Below, piece by piece: positions 34,418-45,650 of a stretch of DNA of 64,000 nt; positions within the stretch are counted from its first letter, which is position 1, and every line of letters starts with the position of its first letter. Made by a program: the position numbers and the translations under genes. Source of the DNA: Dryococelus australis (lineage: Eukaryota; Arthropoda; Insecta; Phasmatodea; Phasmatidae). The stretch is from contig CM057009.1 of the NCBI GenBank assembly GCA_029891345.1, forward strand, positions 209,864,709 through 209,928,708, read 5' to 3'. The notes below the pieces were generated by a model. That model did no database searches, was not told where the DNA came from, and worked only from the letters and a program-made list of their open reading frames with translations.

Positions 34418-37103
34418 TTAATAAAGCTGTAAATTTTGATATCCATATGGTAATGTATCTATTTTATTTTCTTGTATAATCCTTTTGTCATCACAATGAC
34501 TTAATGCAATTTCATTAATTCCGACTGTATATATTAAATGTTTCTCACTCATTAAATTCATTGATTCATATTTTATTTTTTCTTTAAACAAACAGTTCTT
34601 ATAGTCCTCAAATGTTATTCTATTATTTACTACACATTTTACACCTTTCGATCTTTTGTTTTGTTCATCATCAACTTTAAATGCATACATTTTAGCCCTT
34701 AAACCAACAAATTCTTTCGTTATTTTCACAGTTCATTCATCTTTCATCTTGCCTAAAACTTTTTTAGTTATTTGAGATATGTTGCATATATTATCTTTTG
34801 GGTAATCACTTGTATCAAGTTTTTCTATCATCGACTTCATATATTCATAAAAATCTTATGTTTTGATGTTGTAAATGTAGAATTGATATCCTGATATTAT
34901 AATTCAATGCTATCACCATATTTTGGTTTCTTTATTTTATAATGGAAATCATATATTAGTAGTTTCGATATGTCTAAAAATGACATGCCAACATAAACAG
35001 GCTTATTAAATTTTACATTCAACTTGTTCACATGTAAGGCTGTAAGATTCTAATTAAAAATTGTACTTTTTTTAAATTTGCTTTTGCTACTAATTTTCTG
35101 CATTTTTCTGCATCTGATATTAATCTTATATCCACCCTATTTCTTATATTTTTCATAGTTTTACCAAAAACAGAATTATTCATCAGTTAATAAAAATCTT
35201 CCTCTAAATTATTATTTTGCATTAGTCCTCATCGATGTATTTTAATCTATGTACTTTGTTAACAAATCAGACTAATTAAACTTTAATATTCTATGCCTTT
35301 TGTAAGCTTTAACCCATTATTTAGACACCGTTTCAAATTGTGATAGTATATTACATACGTTTGTTTATTAAATAAAGTTGTTAATAATTTAGACTTATTT
35401 GTTCCTGGAACAACCTTATTTTCTGTACAAAATTGAAGATCTTTATGTAATTTGTGTAGATCTTGTGAATACTCTAAGTCTACTTCTAAAATGTAACCAT
35501 GATCAGAATCATCCTTAAGTTTTAATATATAATTTGGCCAAAAATCTAATTTTAATTCTGTACAATCAACCCACTCAAACCACCATAAGGTATATATTGA
35601 GACATTGCCGAACCATATTAATTATTCGCATCAAGATAAGCTAAATAGTTAGACTCTTGATTATGATTAAAATCGTCTAAATATCTATTATTCGTTTTCA
35701 CATATCTGTTACAACGTTGTGAAATTCCACTTCTAATTCCTTTTACTACAATTAAAATCATATCTCATAATTATCTAGCAAATCTAATGGTTGTTTAGTT
35801 TTTTTATCATTGCATCCCATGATAATCCTGGTGCTGTAAAATAGCATGCTGGATATAAATCATATGCATTTATACCTGTTTCTCTAAGGTTTTCAGATAT
35901 ATCTGCTAATAGTAACACATCAATTTTAAGTATAAATCACGATATTCGCCAAGATTCTTCATATTAAATTCATCCCATACATATTTTGCATTATCATAAT
36001 CATCAACAGTTATATCAGATACATTTAATTTATTGTAAAATTCCCTTTTTGGTGAAAGTTCTGTTTCTTCAGTTTTTTCCATCTGGCCATATAATCATAT
36101 ACTGACCAACCCCTTTCTAATTACTATATATACTTGATCTTTTGGAAAATGCTTTTCTGTGTGTCACATTTTATCTGTATTTAATTGGATGATAATTTAT
36201 TTAAACTACTTGCCATAAATTTTTATGTGTCTATAAATTACATCTTTAGATTTTCTGTTTCTTTACCAAAAGTAAAAAACTTTTCTTCATTATTTGAAAT
36301 AAAATCTATATCTTTTTTTATCATAGCCTAGCGATTTAATTAATAAATGAGCATCATATCCAGCTAAGTTATAAATATAAATTGGCACAAAAATGGGAAT
36401 TTTTAATTGTAAATTACAATCGTTACGTACTGGGATAATGAATTTTCCAGTTATATGTTCATGATAATGTACTTTTTTATTTTCCTTCGGATAGTCACAT
36501 GCACATACAGTACATTTTTTAGATCTATTATATAACACCTTTTCTTCATTTGTAAATGGCTGCATTGCTTAATTTCGCGAATATATCTCCCCAGTCTCTT
36601 CTACTTCCCTTTTCATTGATGGTATAAACACCTTATGCACATTTGGGCCTCGATATACAACTGGTGAATTGTAATCACCATAACTAGATACAATATAATA
36701 GCAAAAACCAGAAACTTCATGTAATTGAGATTTCATTGTATATGATTCGTCATACAACTTTAAATCAATGGTATATCTTTTTTCATTAGTAAGTTAATAT
36801 CTTTCTTTAAGCACCTCCTTATAAAGGCCATTGTCAATATCATCCTCTGTGAAAACTGGATATTTTTTGATTAAGTTAAATTTATTGATTTCCTTTGGAT
36901 TTGGTCTAGTTGTTGATATTATCTTTAGAATTGATTCAAAATCTGAATGTTTTGTGAAAGGAACCTTCATTGTATTTTTATAAACTTTAAAAAAATATTT
37001 TCTTTCCTTTCAAAGGTATACTGATTCATTTTTAGAGCAGTCGTCTGTATGGTAATTTAATATTCCTTGAGATGTGAAAACTTTAAGACGCACATTATAT
37101 ATA

Positions 37104-37156
<53 letters not shown>

Positions 37157-38160
37157 TTTTACCATTATTTTTAGTTTATTGTCCAGAAAGCAACTTCGAT
37201 AAATATTTTATCCAACAGTAATGTTAGTTTCTATAATTTTTGAAATAAAGTAAATATATATGTTTATCCTTTTTGTGTTTTGTAAGTTTGAATATATATA
37301 CCACAGACTTCTTACCTTCAACAGAGTATACATTTATAGATGTATCAATATTATTTTCTATTTTTGGTATATCATCAATTATAATTTGGATATTCATATT
37401 TATCTATTTCTTCATCAATATTAAGCCCCACATTGTTAGATTTAGTTACTCTATCCGAATTTTTTTCTCCTGGAAACAATGCAGACTCGATTGCCCAAAA
37501 AAAAAAATTCTTGATCTTAATTTTTCACATAAATACGTGCTTTTTTAATCTTAATCTCTTCTGGTAGTTCAATATTTGATGCTCCATTCAAGGGATTATA
37601 CTTATTTATATCTAATTTTATTCCAAGTATTCTATCTAATTTTAAATCTGAACCGTTTTTTTTTTTAAATTCAAATAATCGTGTAAGATTTTCTTGTTTT
37701 ATAATTTTGTAAATCCTCTTAATTTCTCATTCGTTCAATAATGTATAGTTTTGTGATTGAAATGTAAATAATTCTACTTGGTTAGTTTCTCTCTTGCGAA
37801 AATTGGCATATAATTTAATGTTCGTTTTCAGCATTCTAAATGTTCTAAGATGATCACGTATAACCTCAAAAACCTTATCTTTTACTGAAGTTAAAAGTGA
37901 TTAGGCTGTACGAAATTAAAGGAATTCTCAATGTTTTAAGTTGATATTCTACCATTAAAAGCTGTAATAACTCTATAGCTTTTGTTGGTTCTTCATTTCT
38001 TCTGTTAACAAATAAATTATTATAGAATGGAAATATTTCTTTTAATTATTTTTATCTTTGGAATATTATTAATTGATATTAGCGTCAGCCAAAGGTAAAT
38101 TTGTAAAATATTCTTTGTTAGCCATCATTTTATCTGCTTACTTTTATTTCTAGGTTTTAA
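34418..38160 (-). pseudogene. Polinton/Maverick protein-primed DNA polymerase B (PolB), copy B
   Basis: About 3.7 kb of minus strand keeps the full order of a protein-primed family B polymerase in many broken frames. The N-terminal region includes 'DIPKIENNIDTSINVYSVEG' (about 37320-37390). Exonuclease motif I is 'KHSDFESIL' (about 36925), and motif II lies in 'YNLAGYDAHLLIKSLGY' (36290-36565), after zinc-binding-like Cys/His residues. 'GINAYDLYPACYFTAPGLSW' lies at about 35830-35870. Polymerase motif A is in 'YLAYLDANN.YGSAMSQYIP' (about 35600-35660), and motif B is 'MNNSVFGKTMKNIRNRVDI' (about 35130-35185). Motif C reads 'YQDINS' near 34880 where an intact enzyme has DTDS. The C-terminal part is 'EFVGLRAKMYAFKVDDEQNK' (34418-34729). 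Intact relatives are about 1,000-1,200 residues. The changed motif C and many stops show it is inactive. Confidence 0.9.
37094..37154. repeat. TA microsatellite inside the PolB remnant
   Basis: A TA run with one TT interruption splits the N-terminal third of PolB, showing expansion after the gene had died. Confidence 0.95.
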
Positions 38161-38385
38161 TAATTATTTTATATCTTTGGGATGTAATTCATTGATATTT
38201 AACATCAGCCGAATGTAAATTTGTAAAATTATTCTTTGTTTAACATTCTGTCATCTGCTTAGTTTTATTTCTAAGCTTTACAAATACATTATTAGAGAAT
38301 GGAAATATTTCTTTTAATTCATTTCTATCTTTTGAATATTGTTCTTTGACATTGGCATATGAAAATGTAAAATTTTTATGGTTTA
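38000..38385. repeat. Three diverged tandem copies of about 125-145 bp at the PolB 5' end
   Basis: Successive copies carry AGCGTCAGCCAAAGGTAAAT, CATCAGCCGAATGTAAATTT and a third with GACATTGGCATATGAAAATG. Each is followed by a TGTAAAATTT-like word and preceded by a CTTTTAATT..TATCTTTGGAAT word. On the minus strand the first two encode 'FTNLPLADANINNIPK' and 'FTNLHSADVKYQ', so the repeat duplicates an N-terminal coding segment of the polymerase or of a gene just before it. Confidence 0.65.
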
Positions 38386-38734
38386 TTTTTTTTCTTTATT
38401 TATAATAAATAGTATAATAGCTGTAATAAAATAAGCTTTCCTTAGATTGTACCAATTTCTAATTTCTAATTGTTTAGCTAAAAATTTTAGCTGCCGCACT
38501 CTCCTATCGCTCAACACAACTGTAAGATTGTTCGCTGGCGATTTTGATTGTTTATTTAGAAGATAAAATTTTTGAATTAAGTTTTATTCTTTTTACGGCA
38601 ATTTGATACATTGATTTTTACCCAAGAATAATATGAAAAATAACTAATTGAATGGAATAAAATGCTGTTTCATTAATTGTTAAATATTGAAAACAATGTG
38701 TTTAATTATTTAACATCTTGCTTTGATAATATTT

Positions 38735-39010
38735 CTCAGTGTATTAACTAAAACATGTTTTACATTTTGTTGTATGTTTGTCTATAGTAGCTTTCTGAGG
38801 ATAAAATGAATCAATAGATTTATTCTCTTTGCATGCTACCCATATCTTAGTTGAATAATCGCCATGTCGAATTTCATTTGTATTGTGTAATTTAACAATT
38901 TTATGTTTTTGATATATGTTTTAGAAACATATTTTCCACATTCACGTAATCCTTTCCCTTTATTTAAATCATAATGATTTCTAGCATATTCGGCGGAACA
39001 TTTTTTACAG
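38735..39010 (-). pseudogene. Possible small zinc-ribbon protein remnant, Polinton copy B
   Basis: The minus strand reads 'TCKKCSAEYARNHYDLNKGK' and further on 'CGKYVSKTY' and 'KHTTKCKTC', that is, paired CxxC motifs. This suggests a zinc-binding protein encoded just upstream of PolB. It lacks a clear start and the spacing of the cysteines matches no family I can name. Confidence 0.3.
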
Positions 39011-39133
39011 GTTTAATGTGCCTATTTTTGTGTGTTTATGCGATGGAAAACTTTCTATGTTTAACACTTCACCACTTTTTTTAGATTGCTTACATATTGT
39101 ATTATTATACATTTCGAGCATTGATTCAATTTT

Positions 39134-39222
39134 ATTTATAAAGAAAGAAATTTATTAAAATAAAAAATTAATTTTTATTTTATTTTTCTTTTAATAAATT
39201 TTTCTTTCTTTATTATTAAAAC
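39134..39222. repeat. AT-rich imperfect hairpin near the right side of Polinton copy B
   Basis: ATAAAGAAAGAAATTTATTA on the left pairs with TAATAAATTTTTCTTTCTTT on the right across an AAATTAATTTTTATTTTATT centre. It could be a terminal or inter-gene hairpin (a divergent-gene spacer), since PolB lies to the left on the minus strand and a small + strand gene begins to the right. Confidence 0.6.
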
Positions 39223-39255
39223 AAAACGGATTCACTTATCAAGAAGTTAAATAAT

Positions 39256-39520
39256 TAATATGAATTGACTAAACTACCAGACCTGGAAATTAATAAATGG
39301 TATGCTGCTACAGAATTTAAAATTGTTGAATCTAAGTTTGATAAAAAATATGAATTGTATTATAGATGGTAAGTATAATATTACTTTACCAGATCGCTAT
39401 GTAAATATGTTTGATAAAAATACTTTAAAATTAATAAATGGGAAACAAGTTTTTAAGGCATATAAAGGTTTTAAAGAAATGAAGAATGGAAAAACCATGC
39501 ATAATATAGAATTCTCTTAA
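39256..39520 (+). pseudogene. Small unassigned protein remnant at the right side of Polinton copy B
   Basis: The + strand reads 'LTKLPDLEINKWYAATEFKI' followed by 'ESKFDKKYELYY', then after one frameshift 'DGKYNITLPDRYVNMF' and 'LKLINGKQVFKAYKGF'. I recall similar small proteins (opening 'L..L....WY.A' and ending 'LP.RY') beside Polinton-like genes in arthropods, possibly nucleic-acid-binding, but cannot name the family. It diverges from the PolB gene across the hairpin. Confidence 0.45.
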
Positions 39521-40299
39521 AATCTATACATTCTGTTGATTTGACTTATATTTCCATTATTTTGGATTAAATTTGATTGATTTAGATTGCTCGCTTGATA
39601 AATTTACGTTTCTAGATAACATTAAAAAGTTGCTTGAAATCGAGAAATTTACTTGATTTTGGCATTTGAGTTTTTTAATTTTTCTTGAACTTTTGATAAA
39701 ACAGCAGGAAATAGTTGTGTTAGTTTTCTCCTGTACTTTTAAGGGGAATCACCGTTTTAAGTGAGGTGAGCCAGCTCTATCATTCCCCATCTACTGAAAA
39801 AGCCTTGTAACATATAACTCGAGTATCGATTTCACTAATTTCCTTAGGAGAAGGATCATTTTCATGCTGCGGCTTTCAGAAGAAACACATTTCCAACTAG
39901 CCACTACCTGTCTTAGCAGTAATTCTTTGAAGACCAAAACGATACAAAAAAGTCAGTCGCATTCCCATGTAAATTTTGACGCGAATATTTTATAAGTTAT
40001 TAGTAGTGCGAGCGTTTGGATTCGCATAATTTTTTTTTTGTGTATTTGTGCCGATGTACTTCGGGTGAAGGTTCAGTTAGTATAAAGGATATGAATTCAT
40101 GCAAGGAGGTGTGCATTCTCGGCAAGAGGGATTGGGCAGCCATGACCAACAGTTTAAGAATGACTGCCTCCCTGAGTGTAACTATAGCTGAAACAAGGGG
40201 AATGGTAAAACCCGCCCATACACTTTAAAACCCATTCCGACAGCAAATAAAACTTCTGGGAGCATTAATGAAAATACTACAGGAAATAACAGGTGTGGG
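39521..40299. other. Right flank of Polinton copy B, nothing recognised
   Basis: The AT-rich element style fades near 39660. No terminal inverted repeat could be matched to the left side, so the true boundary is open. Confidence 0.35.
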
Positions 40300-41160
40300 A
40301 TCAATTCGGTTTAATACGACGGTGAAGAACTAGTAGTGAGGGGGCGCATGTTTGGGGCAGATGCGCCCTTGAAGTGGAAACTGCTGTCCATTTTCCTGCA
40401 CAGGCTGCCTGCATAACAACACTGACAACAGTATTTGATGCAGGGCCACCCTGCTTCTCGTCGAGTGCGTCAAAAATCTCGGCAGCTCAGTCGTGGCACA
40501 GACGCCGTTTTCTCTCTTCCGCGCCGACGCCAGGACTCCACGCCTTGGGTGGAGGCGGGGAAAATCGCTGTCGGGGAGCCAACCCCTCCCCCTCCCTCAA
40601 GATGGTCCTTTCGGTCGTGGGTGAGCTGCGCTCGGCTAGACTTCCCAGGACCCACTAGTGATGGAGGCCGAATCCACTGGCCCGGCTGACTTCGGGATGC
40701 TTCCAAGGACTGATGCTTTTCAATTCCAATCCTCACAGATCCGCAGTAGACAGCTCGCAGAATCCAGCAGAAGGGAGGTTCGCCACAGTTTGCATGTTTC
40801 AGCACCTCAAGACCCCCCCCCCCCCTCCCTGACATGAAAATTGGGCCACTTCCAGCCGATGTGCTACTGCCATCTTCAACTAAGCCACCTAGGTTCCCGA
40901 CGTCCACGACGACGGCGCTTTCGAGCAGTCAACTTGGTCCACAGGAAAGTATTTGAATATTCCCAGCCATCCCAGAACCTGGGAACCTATGATCCGCCAC
41001 CTGGGGACGCGACTAGTTGCGGATAGGCACCGCATAGAAACTGCCACAGTCCCATCACGCCCACAGACACACCTCGCCTTCGCTGTATCCAAGGGGCGGG
41101 TAGATCCCGGAGAGTGAGCGACTACGAGTGTGATGTTCATCCCACAGCAGCTCAACTAGG
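40300..41160. other. GC- and CpG-rich block, unassigned
   Basis: The composition changes abruptly to GC-rich with many CpG. Long frames are open on both strands at once (40374-40658, 40435-40689, 40470-40907 minus, 40889-41155 minus), as expected of GC-rich DNA. Poly-C tracts lie near 40810-40826. Translations show no domain I recognise. It lies about 1.6 kb before the second SLC6 exon. Candidates are an unknown repeat, a retroelement untranslated region or an intragenic CpG island. Confidence 0.35.
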
Positions 41161-41359
41161 TGTATTAGACAACAAAAATTATCATATATATTATTTGAAA
41201 AGACAAAATGAATTGCCTATATTATTGGGGGGGGGGGTCCCCGTCCTTTCCATCACCATCAGTTGCGGTGCCCATGCCATAATTATGCACGTAAGGACGA
41301 CAGTACATCACGAGATAACCTTACGAACGAAGCGCCGCCTAGAAGTTATAAATTAAGAT

Positions 41360-41570
41360 GGTCAACACCAGCGGTGCACTCTGACATACGATGAGAGAGA
41401 ATTGTAGTTGTCAAGGCACCAGTGGCGTAGTCGAGTGGATGACAAGAGAACCAACATGTTGGGACACCATTAGTGCACTCTAGCGGTCAATGGGAGAACT
41501 ATCGTGGCAGACACTAGTGGCACATTCTAGCTATTGACAAGAAAACTAACATGGCATACAAAAAAGGAAT
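41360..41570. repeat. Diverged tandem repeat of about 50-60 bp
   Basis: Units such as GACACTAGTGGCACATTCTA, GACACCATTAGTGCACTCTA and GGCACCAGTGGCGTAGTCGA recur, each followed by a GACAAGAGAACCAACATG-like segment, about four times. Later units are strongly decayed. Confidence 0.6.
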
Positions 41571-42729
41571 GAAGTGCTCAAGGTAGCAGATGATGGAAAC
41601 CAAGGCAGCGGATTGACAAAAAAATATTAACGTCACCACGAAATGGCCGCCCAAGATGGCCACTATAACATTAGCCAATATGGCAGACGGGGCACTTTGG
41701 CAAATAGTGCTCGGACATACTATTTATATCTACTGAGTTAGTTCTTAGTTTTTATAATAAGTCTTCTTATTTTTGATCGTGTTAATTGTATTGTACGAAG
41801 AAAATCGTATAGGAATGCAAAATGTGCAAATCTATACTAAAATAAACACAGTTTATGTATGTTGTTAAAAAAAAAAGTTCTTTGTCATATCTCATTGTTG
41901 ATGGAAGTGTGTTATTTATTGTCAGTATATAAAAACCTCGAACGTGTTCCGGGTTATAATAATGATAAGCCAGTTTGTAAGCCATCATTTTTACATAAAT
42001 TGGAATCAGTCAGCTGCGATGTACTCGGCATTCAGTAACTATGGTGAATACATTTTTTAATTGCGCCATCTACCTGCAGATGTTTTGCGCATTTAAGTCC
42101 AGAAGCACGAGAATGATTAGGGCAAAACTGACACGCTCGCCTAGTGCCCTATCGCTCCAATCCACAATGATCTGAACTGGCGTGCAGTGTTCTCGTCTTG
42201 CTTCGTGTATCTGTAGGACTTCAAAGGGTGCCGCTATACATTTATTGGTGGAAAGTCTGCAGCATAGATCAGTGCGGGGTCTCATTATTGTTTTGTTTGT
42301 TTCCGAAAGTATATTTTGAAATACATGAGCGTTATAAAGCCATTTTAAGTTATGTTGGAGTGCTCGGAAATAGTACTTCTAGTGTGCGTGGGGTTTTTAG
42401 AGGGTTATTATCGTCCCTCGTCTGAGGTGTTTTTCTTTTCTTATGTGTGTATAATGGGAATACGTTAAGTAGTTTCATAGAATAAACTGCGGTTTTGGAA
42501 CACTCTGTAATTCATCCAGGCGTACAGTAAGATGGCGTCTTTAAGCATAAATATTTAACAATAAACTTTTTATTCGTCACATTCAGTAACTACAGTTTCA
42601 CGATGGTCATTTGGAGATGCAACAAATTACATTTTTACTAACTCTTACCATTTTATTTTAAAACTGATAAACAAATGTGCTTTGAAATGGTTTGTAATAA
42701 ACTTTTTTTTTTTTTCCGTTCCTACGAAG
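41571..42729. other. End of the large SLC6 intron
   Basis: The segment ends with a long T run, then CCGTTCCTACGAAG, the splice acceptor for the next exon. It also contains GGCCGCCAAGATGGCC-type phrases near 41640-41690 that may be decayed repeats. Nothing else was recognised. Confidence 0.55.
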
Positions 42730-42862
42730 ACGGCGGGCACTGCAGATCTCAGAAGGAGTGGAATATGTCGGAAGTATCAGATGGGAACTAGCTGGCACCT
42801 TGCTGCTTGTTTGGATTATGTGCTACTTCTGCATATGGAAGGGTGTCCGATGGACTGGAAAA
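42730..42862 (+). CDS. SLC6 neurotransmitter/amino-acid transporter, next internal exon (TM4-TM5 region)
   Basis: The first base (A) completes the Glu codon started by the exon ending at 11376. Then come 44 full codons ending in phase at GGA AAA before the donor GTAAGA. The encoded segment opens [20 protein letters not shown] and continues [19 protein letters not shown] to RWTGK. The motif RR.LQIS.G....G..RWEL followed by a hydrophobic helix and FC.WKGV.WTGK is a signature of SLC6 transporters, covering helix 4, the short intracellular loop and the start of helix 5. No stop or frameshift is present, and both splice sites are good, so the gene appears live. The exon that should follow, starting with a VVYFTA-like sequence, was not found in the remaining 21 kb. 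Subtype remains open. Confidence 0.93.
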
Positions 42863-44157
42863 GTAAGATACTCACCAACAGCATGCTAAGATTTTTTGTC
42901 ACATTCTGTAGCATTAATTTGCTGCGGATGAGCGACTACAAGGTGTGCTGTTATTTGCTCTTAATTTACCAATTGGTTTCTTTTTCATTTCACCATACAA
43001 TATAACTAAATTCCTAAACTAAATTTAAACCAAGTACGTAATTTGGGCACACATTCGCCTGATCCACCACTGGATATAAAATGGCCACACTGCTGTCATT
43101 GTCCTTCCCCCATCCTAGTGTTGGGACTAGCATATGCGTTCCAACACTAGCGACGTCCTGTTCCAATATGGTTTTATATTTTTCTTCATTCACGCATATT
43201 GCTCAGCTGAAAGAAAACACCAGCACACCTTGCAAACGCTCACCTGCCTTCTCCGACTCCGAGTCATTAATTATATAAAATGAATAAATAAATGTATTTT
43301 TGGAGTTGAACTGAAAATAACTGCTTATGATTAAATTTAGTTCCATAATTTACCTTTCGTATGTTTGATGACACTGGACGTGTCCAATTTCGAATCTGTG
43401 TATTTTTATCTTAAGTTATAACAAAAACTACTAAAATATTATTTTGTAAAAATAAACATTTACTTAAATTTATAATACATACTTGGTAGACGACTGACAC
43501 TCAAATTGTGCTGAATAGGTATTATCGAATATCTGTGTAGAATTCTATCTGATTTATAGCCATCTGTATGCAATAAAAATGTATATTATCTTTCCTGGTT
43601 ATATTAATTAGCGTGAACATTCATATTGCTACAGTAGTAATATTTTAATTTTAATTATTGCAAACACTTGCCTCACACTTTAAAATACTAAGATTAGTTA
43701 AAAACCCTTATGGCTCCATTTTGGAGTAGTGTATTTTTGTCATGGCTAAAATTTCTGCCTTATATTACTAAATAATAGTCGTCAATATTATTTCCAAGAT
43801 TATATCAACAAGAAGAAAAACTTGATTGAATTCTAAGTGCTAAAGTAGTTTTTAAATAGTAGACATATTATTTATTGACGCTTCACTTCAAATGTACATT
43901 CAGCGGTAGTTAAGAGGTCGTGAAATTTCGCGCAGATATACTAGTGCTTGTTAGGTTTCGGTGTCCTAGGGACATGTCTGCAATGTTATTCACCCGAGAA
44001 ACGACTCCGTGTTTGACTGGCCTAGCGAGACTTCGGATATTACGATAGGGAACGTCCGTATGTCACCTGTTTAGATCAACTAATGACAAGACCATATTAT
44101 TTGCAATTTGTTTGCGGCATACATAACAGGAACAACTGGAGCACATTCCTTTAGCCG
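42863..44157. other. Following SLC6 intron, nothing recognised
   Basis: Starts with the donor GTAAGATAC. A 10-bp inverted repeat (CTAGTGTTGG and CCAACACTAG) lies around 43114-43151. No exon was recognised. Confidence 0.5.
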
Positions 44158-44215
44158 TCGGCTCTCAAAACCTCGATGGTAACAGCCGTCCAAAACTCTC
44201 CCCTCACCCCTTTAG
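44158..44215 (+). repeat. Isolated SINE-1 3' module
   Basis: GTCGGCTCTCAAAACCTCGA followed by TGGTAACAGCCGTCC matches the module at 17600-17660 with few changes. No head is attached. Confidence 0.6.
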
Positions 44216-45091
44216 CCACACGGATGGTTACGTAATTTTAGCATGACAGTGTTCTCCTGCATTATACCATACTTGCAAAGCAACGTTCCATAATCGGTGG
44301 TCCCTTTTACAGGCCATAACCATCTCCATACCTAACCACATTAGTCTTTGTTTATGTGGTTGGATGAAGAGTGAAGTGTACAAACAAAAGATCTATATAA
44401 TTACATAATGAACTGCCAGCTCGCACGATGGATGCTTTCGCCAAACTAAAGGAACACAGAATGTTATACAAGAGAAGAAAGTGCGTTGCAGTGGAAAGGA
44501 GGAATTTTTCAAAATTTACTAAAAATTATTGCACACTCGTCATTGTAAAATGTAATATTTAATGTGTTGGAAACCATTTGGGATAGGGTGCATATGTATT
44601 TAAACATTTTTGGCTTAAAATTATCTCTCCTTTTACCTGCTAGAACATTTCTTCTCTTCCACGGCGAAGAAGCTATCTCATAAGGAATATAATTAATGTG
44701 TATTTAAAAGATTATTCCTGACCATCCACTGTAATATTGTGTGTTTGAAATATTAGAAGGACCAGTTTGGGACATACTGTTGCAAAACTGATGGGTGATA
44801 TAAAGTTTCAGTTGATATATTTAAGTGATTAGCTCTCTTTTAAATGTTGATTTTGGAATGTATTAGTTTAAGCTCCTTAAAATTAAAGGCAATGAAGTTG
44901 TATAGTCTAGTTAAATTGTAAATATAATAAAATTGCGTGTGTTTTAGTTAAGCCAAACTCATAATACTTCCTACAAGGGCTTTCGTGCTTAAGAGGTACT
45001 AAAATGTATAGTAGGATATAATGTAAATATCAAACGATAAGTGTGGAATCACCTGTAAAATAAGATTTGACAAATGTTACACTGGTTTAAA
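44216..45091. other. Intronic DNA, nothing recognised
   Basis: AT-rich, without recognised coding or repeat structure. Confidence 0.4.
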
Positions 45092-45270
45092 GGCTGTTAA
45101 CGATAAAGTGAGCAATTTAGAAATGAACCCTAGAAAAAGTCATTGTCCCTGAATGCATATATTTTAATGAGCGCACTGAGTGACATTCGTACAGTAAAGT
45201 TGGTAACGATGGATGGAAAGTAGTTCCATAGATTAACGTCAAATAAAAATCGTTAGTTAAGAGTAGTAGG
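45092..45270. repeat. Left end of a family-2 MITE, degraded
   Basis: AAGGCTGTTAACGATAAAGT then GAGCAATTTAG parallels the left end at 3575 (ATAGGCTGTTCACGGTAAAG, then TGAGCACTTTCGG). The right end was not found, so the extent is approximate. Confidence 0.5.
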
Positions 45271-45650
45271 AAATGAGGAATACATTTGGCAGGATTCGGG
45301 ATTCGGAATTTTGGCCGCCAACTTGTATTCCACTTTTTTGGAATTTTTCTTTCAAAATCGCATATTTTTACCCAAAATCACTTGTTTTTACCCAAACATC
45401 ACTTCAGAAATCGATAATTTTACCCAACAATCACTTTAAAATTTCCCATTATGCCCAGATGCAAGAAAGGGTTCCCCCAAAAAATCCTTCGTGGGTTTCT
45501 GACCGCCATTTTTAATTTCCCTATTTCCTTCGAAATCGATTAAATTGACCCTTCTCTCTAAAAATCGGTAATTTCACCTTGAAATTTCCCTAAATATTCA
45601 CTTTTTCGCTAAAAAAAAATCCCATTTTTCCCTAAAAAAATTTATAAAAA
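45271..45650. repeat. Quasi-periodic pyrimidine/A repeat, dispersed type
   Basis: Irregular units such as TTTTTACCCAAAATCACTTG and TTTTACCCAACAATCACTTT repeat at roughly 20-25 bp. Similar cryptic arrays occur at 58200-58395 and in the outer arms of the giant palindrome (about 11870-12010 and 16560-16690). The dispersed occurrence suggests one repeat family. Confidence 0.5.

Larger units (their letters stand above)
11377..42729 (+). other. 31,353-bp SLC6 intron carrying most of the mobile elements
   Basis: The donor GTAAGA at 11377 and the acceptor at 42728-42729 (after a T-rich tract, CCGTTCCTACGAAG) bound an intron whose flanking exons join in phase and encode contiguous SLC6 residues. It holds a giant palindrome, a TIR element, a Tc1-like remnant, two Polinton-like remnants, minisatellites and GC-rich segments, each listed separately. 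I saw no further SLC6 exon inside it, and none is needed to connect the two exons. Confidence 0.85.

Noticed and set aside
40374..41155. Four overlapping frames of 80-145 residues
   Set aside because: They are simultaneously open on both strands in GC-rich DNA; none resembles a known protein.
43114..43151. CTAGTGTTGG / CCAACACTAG inverted repeat as possible MITE ends
   Set aside because: Only 10 bp with a short loop; too small and without a second boundary.
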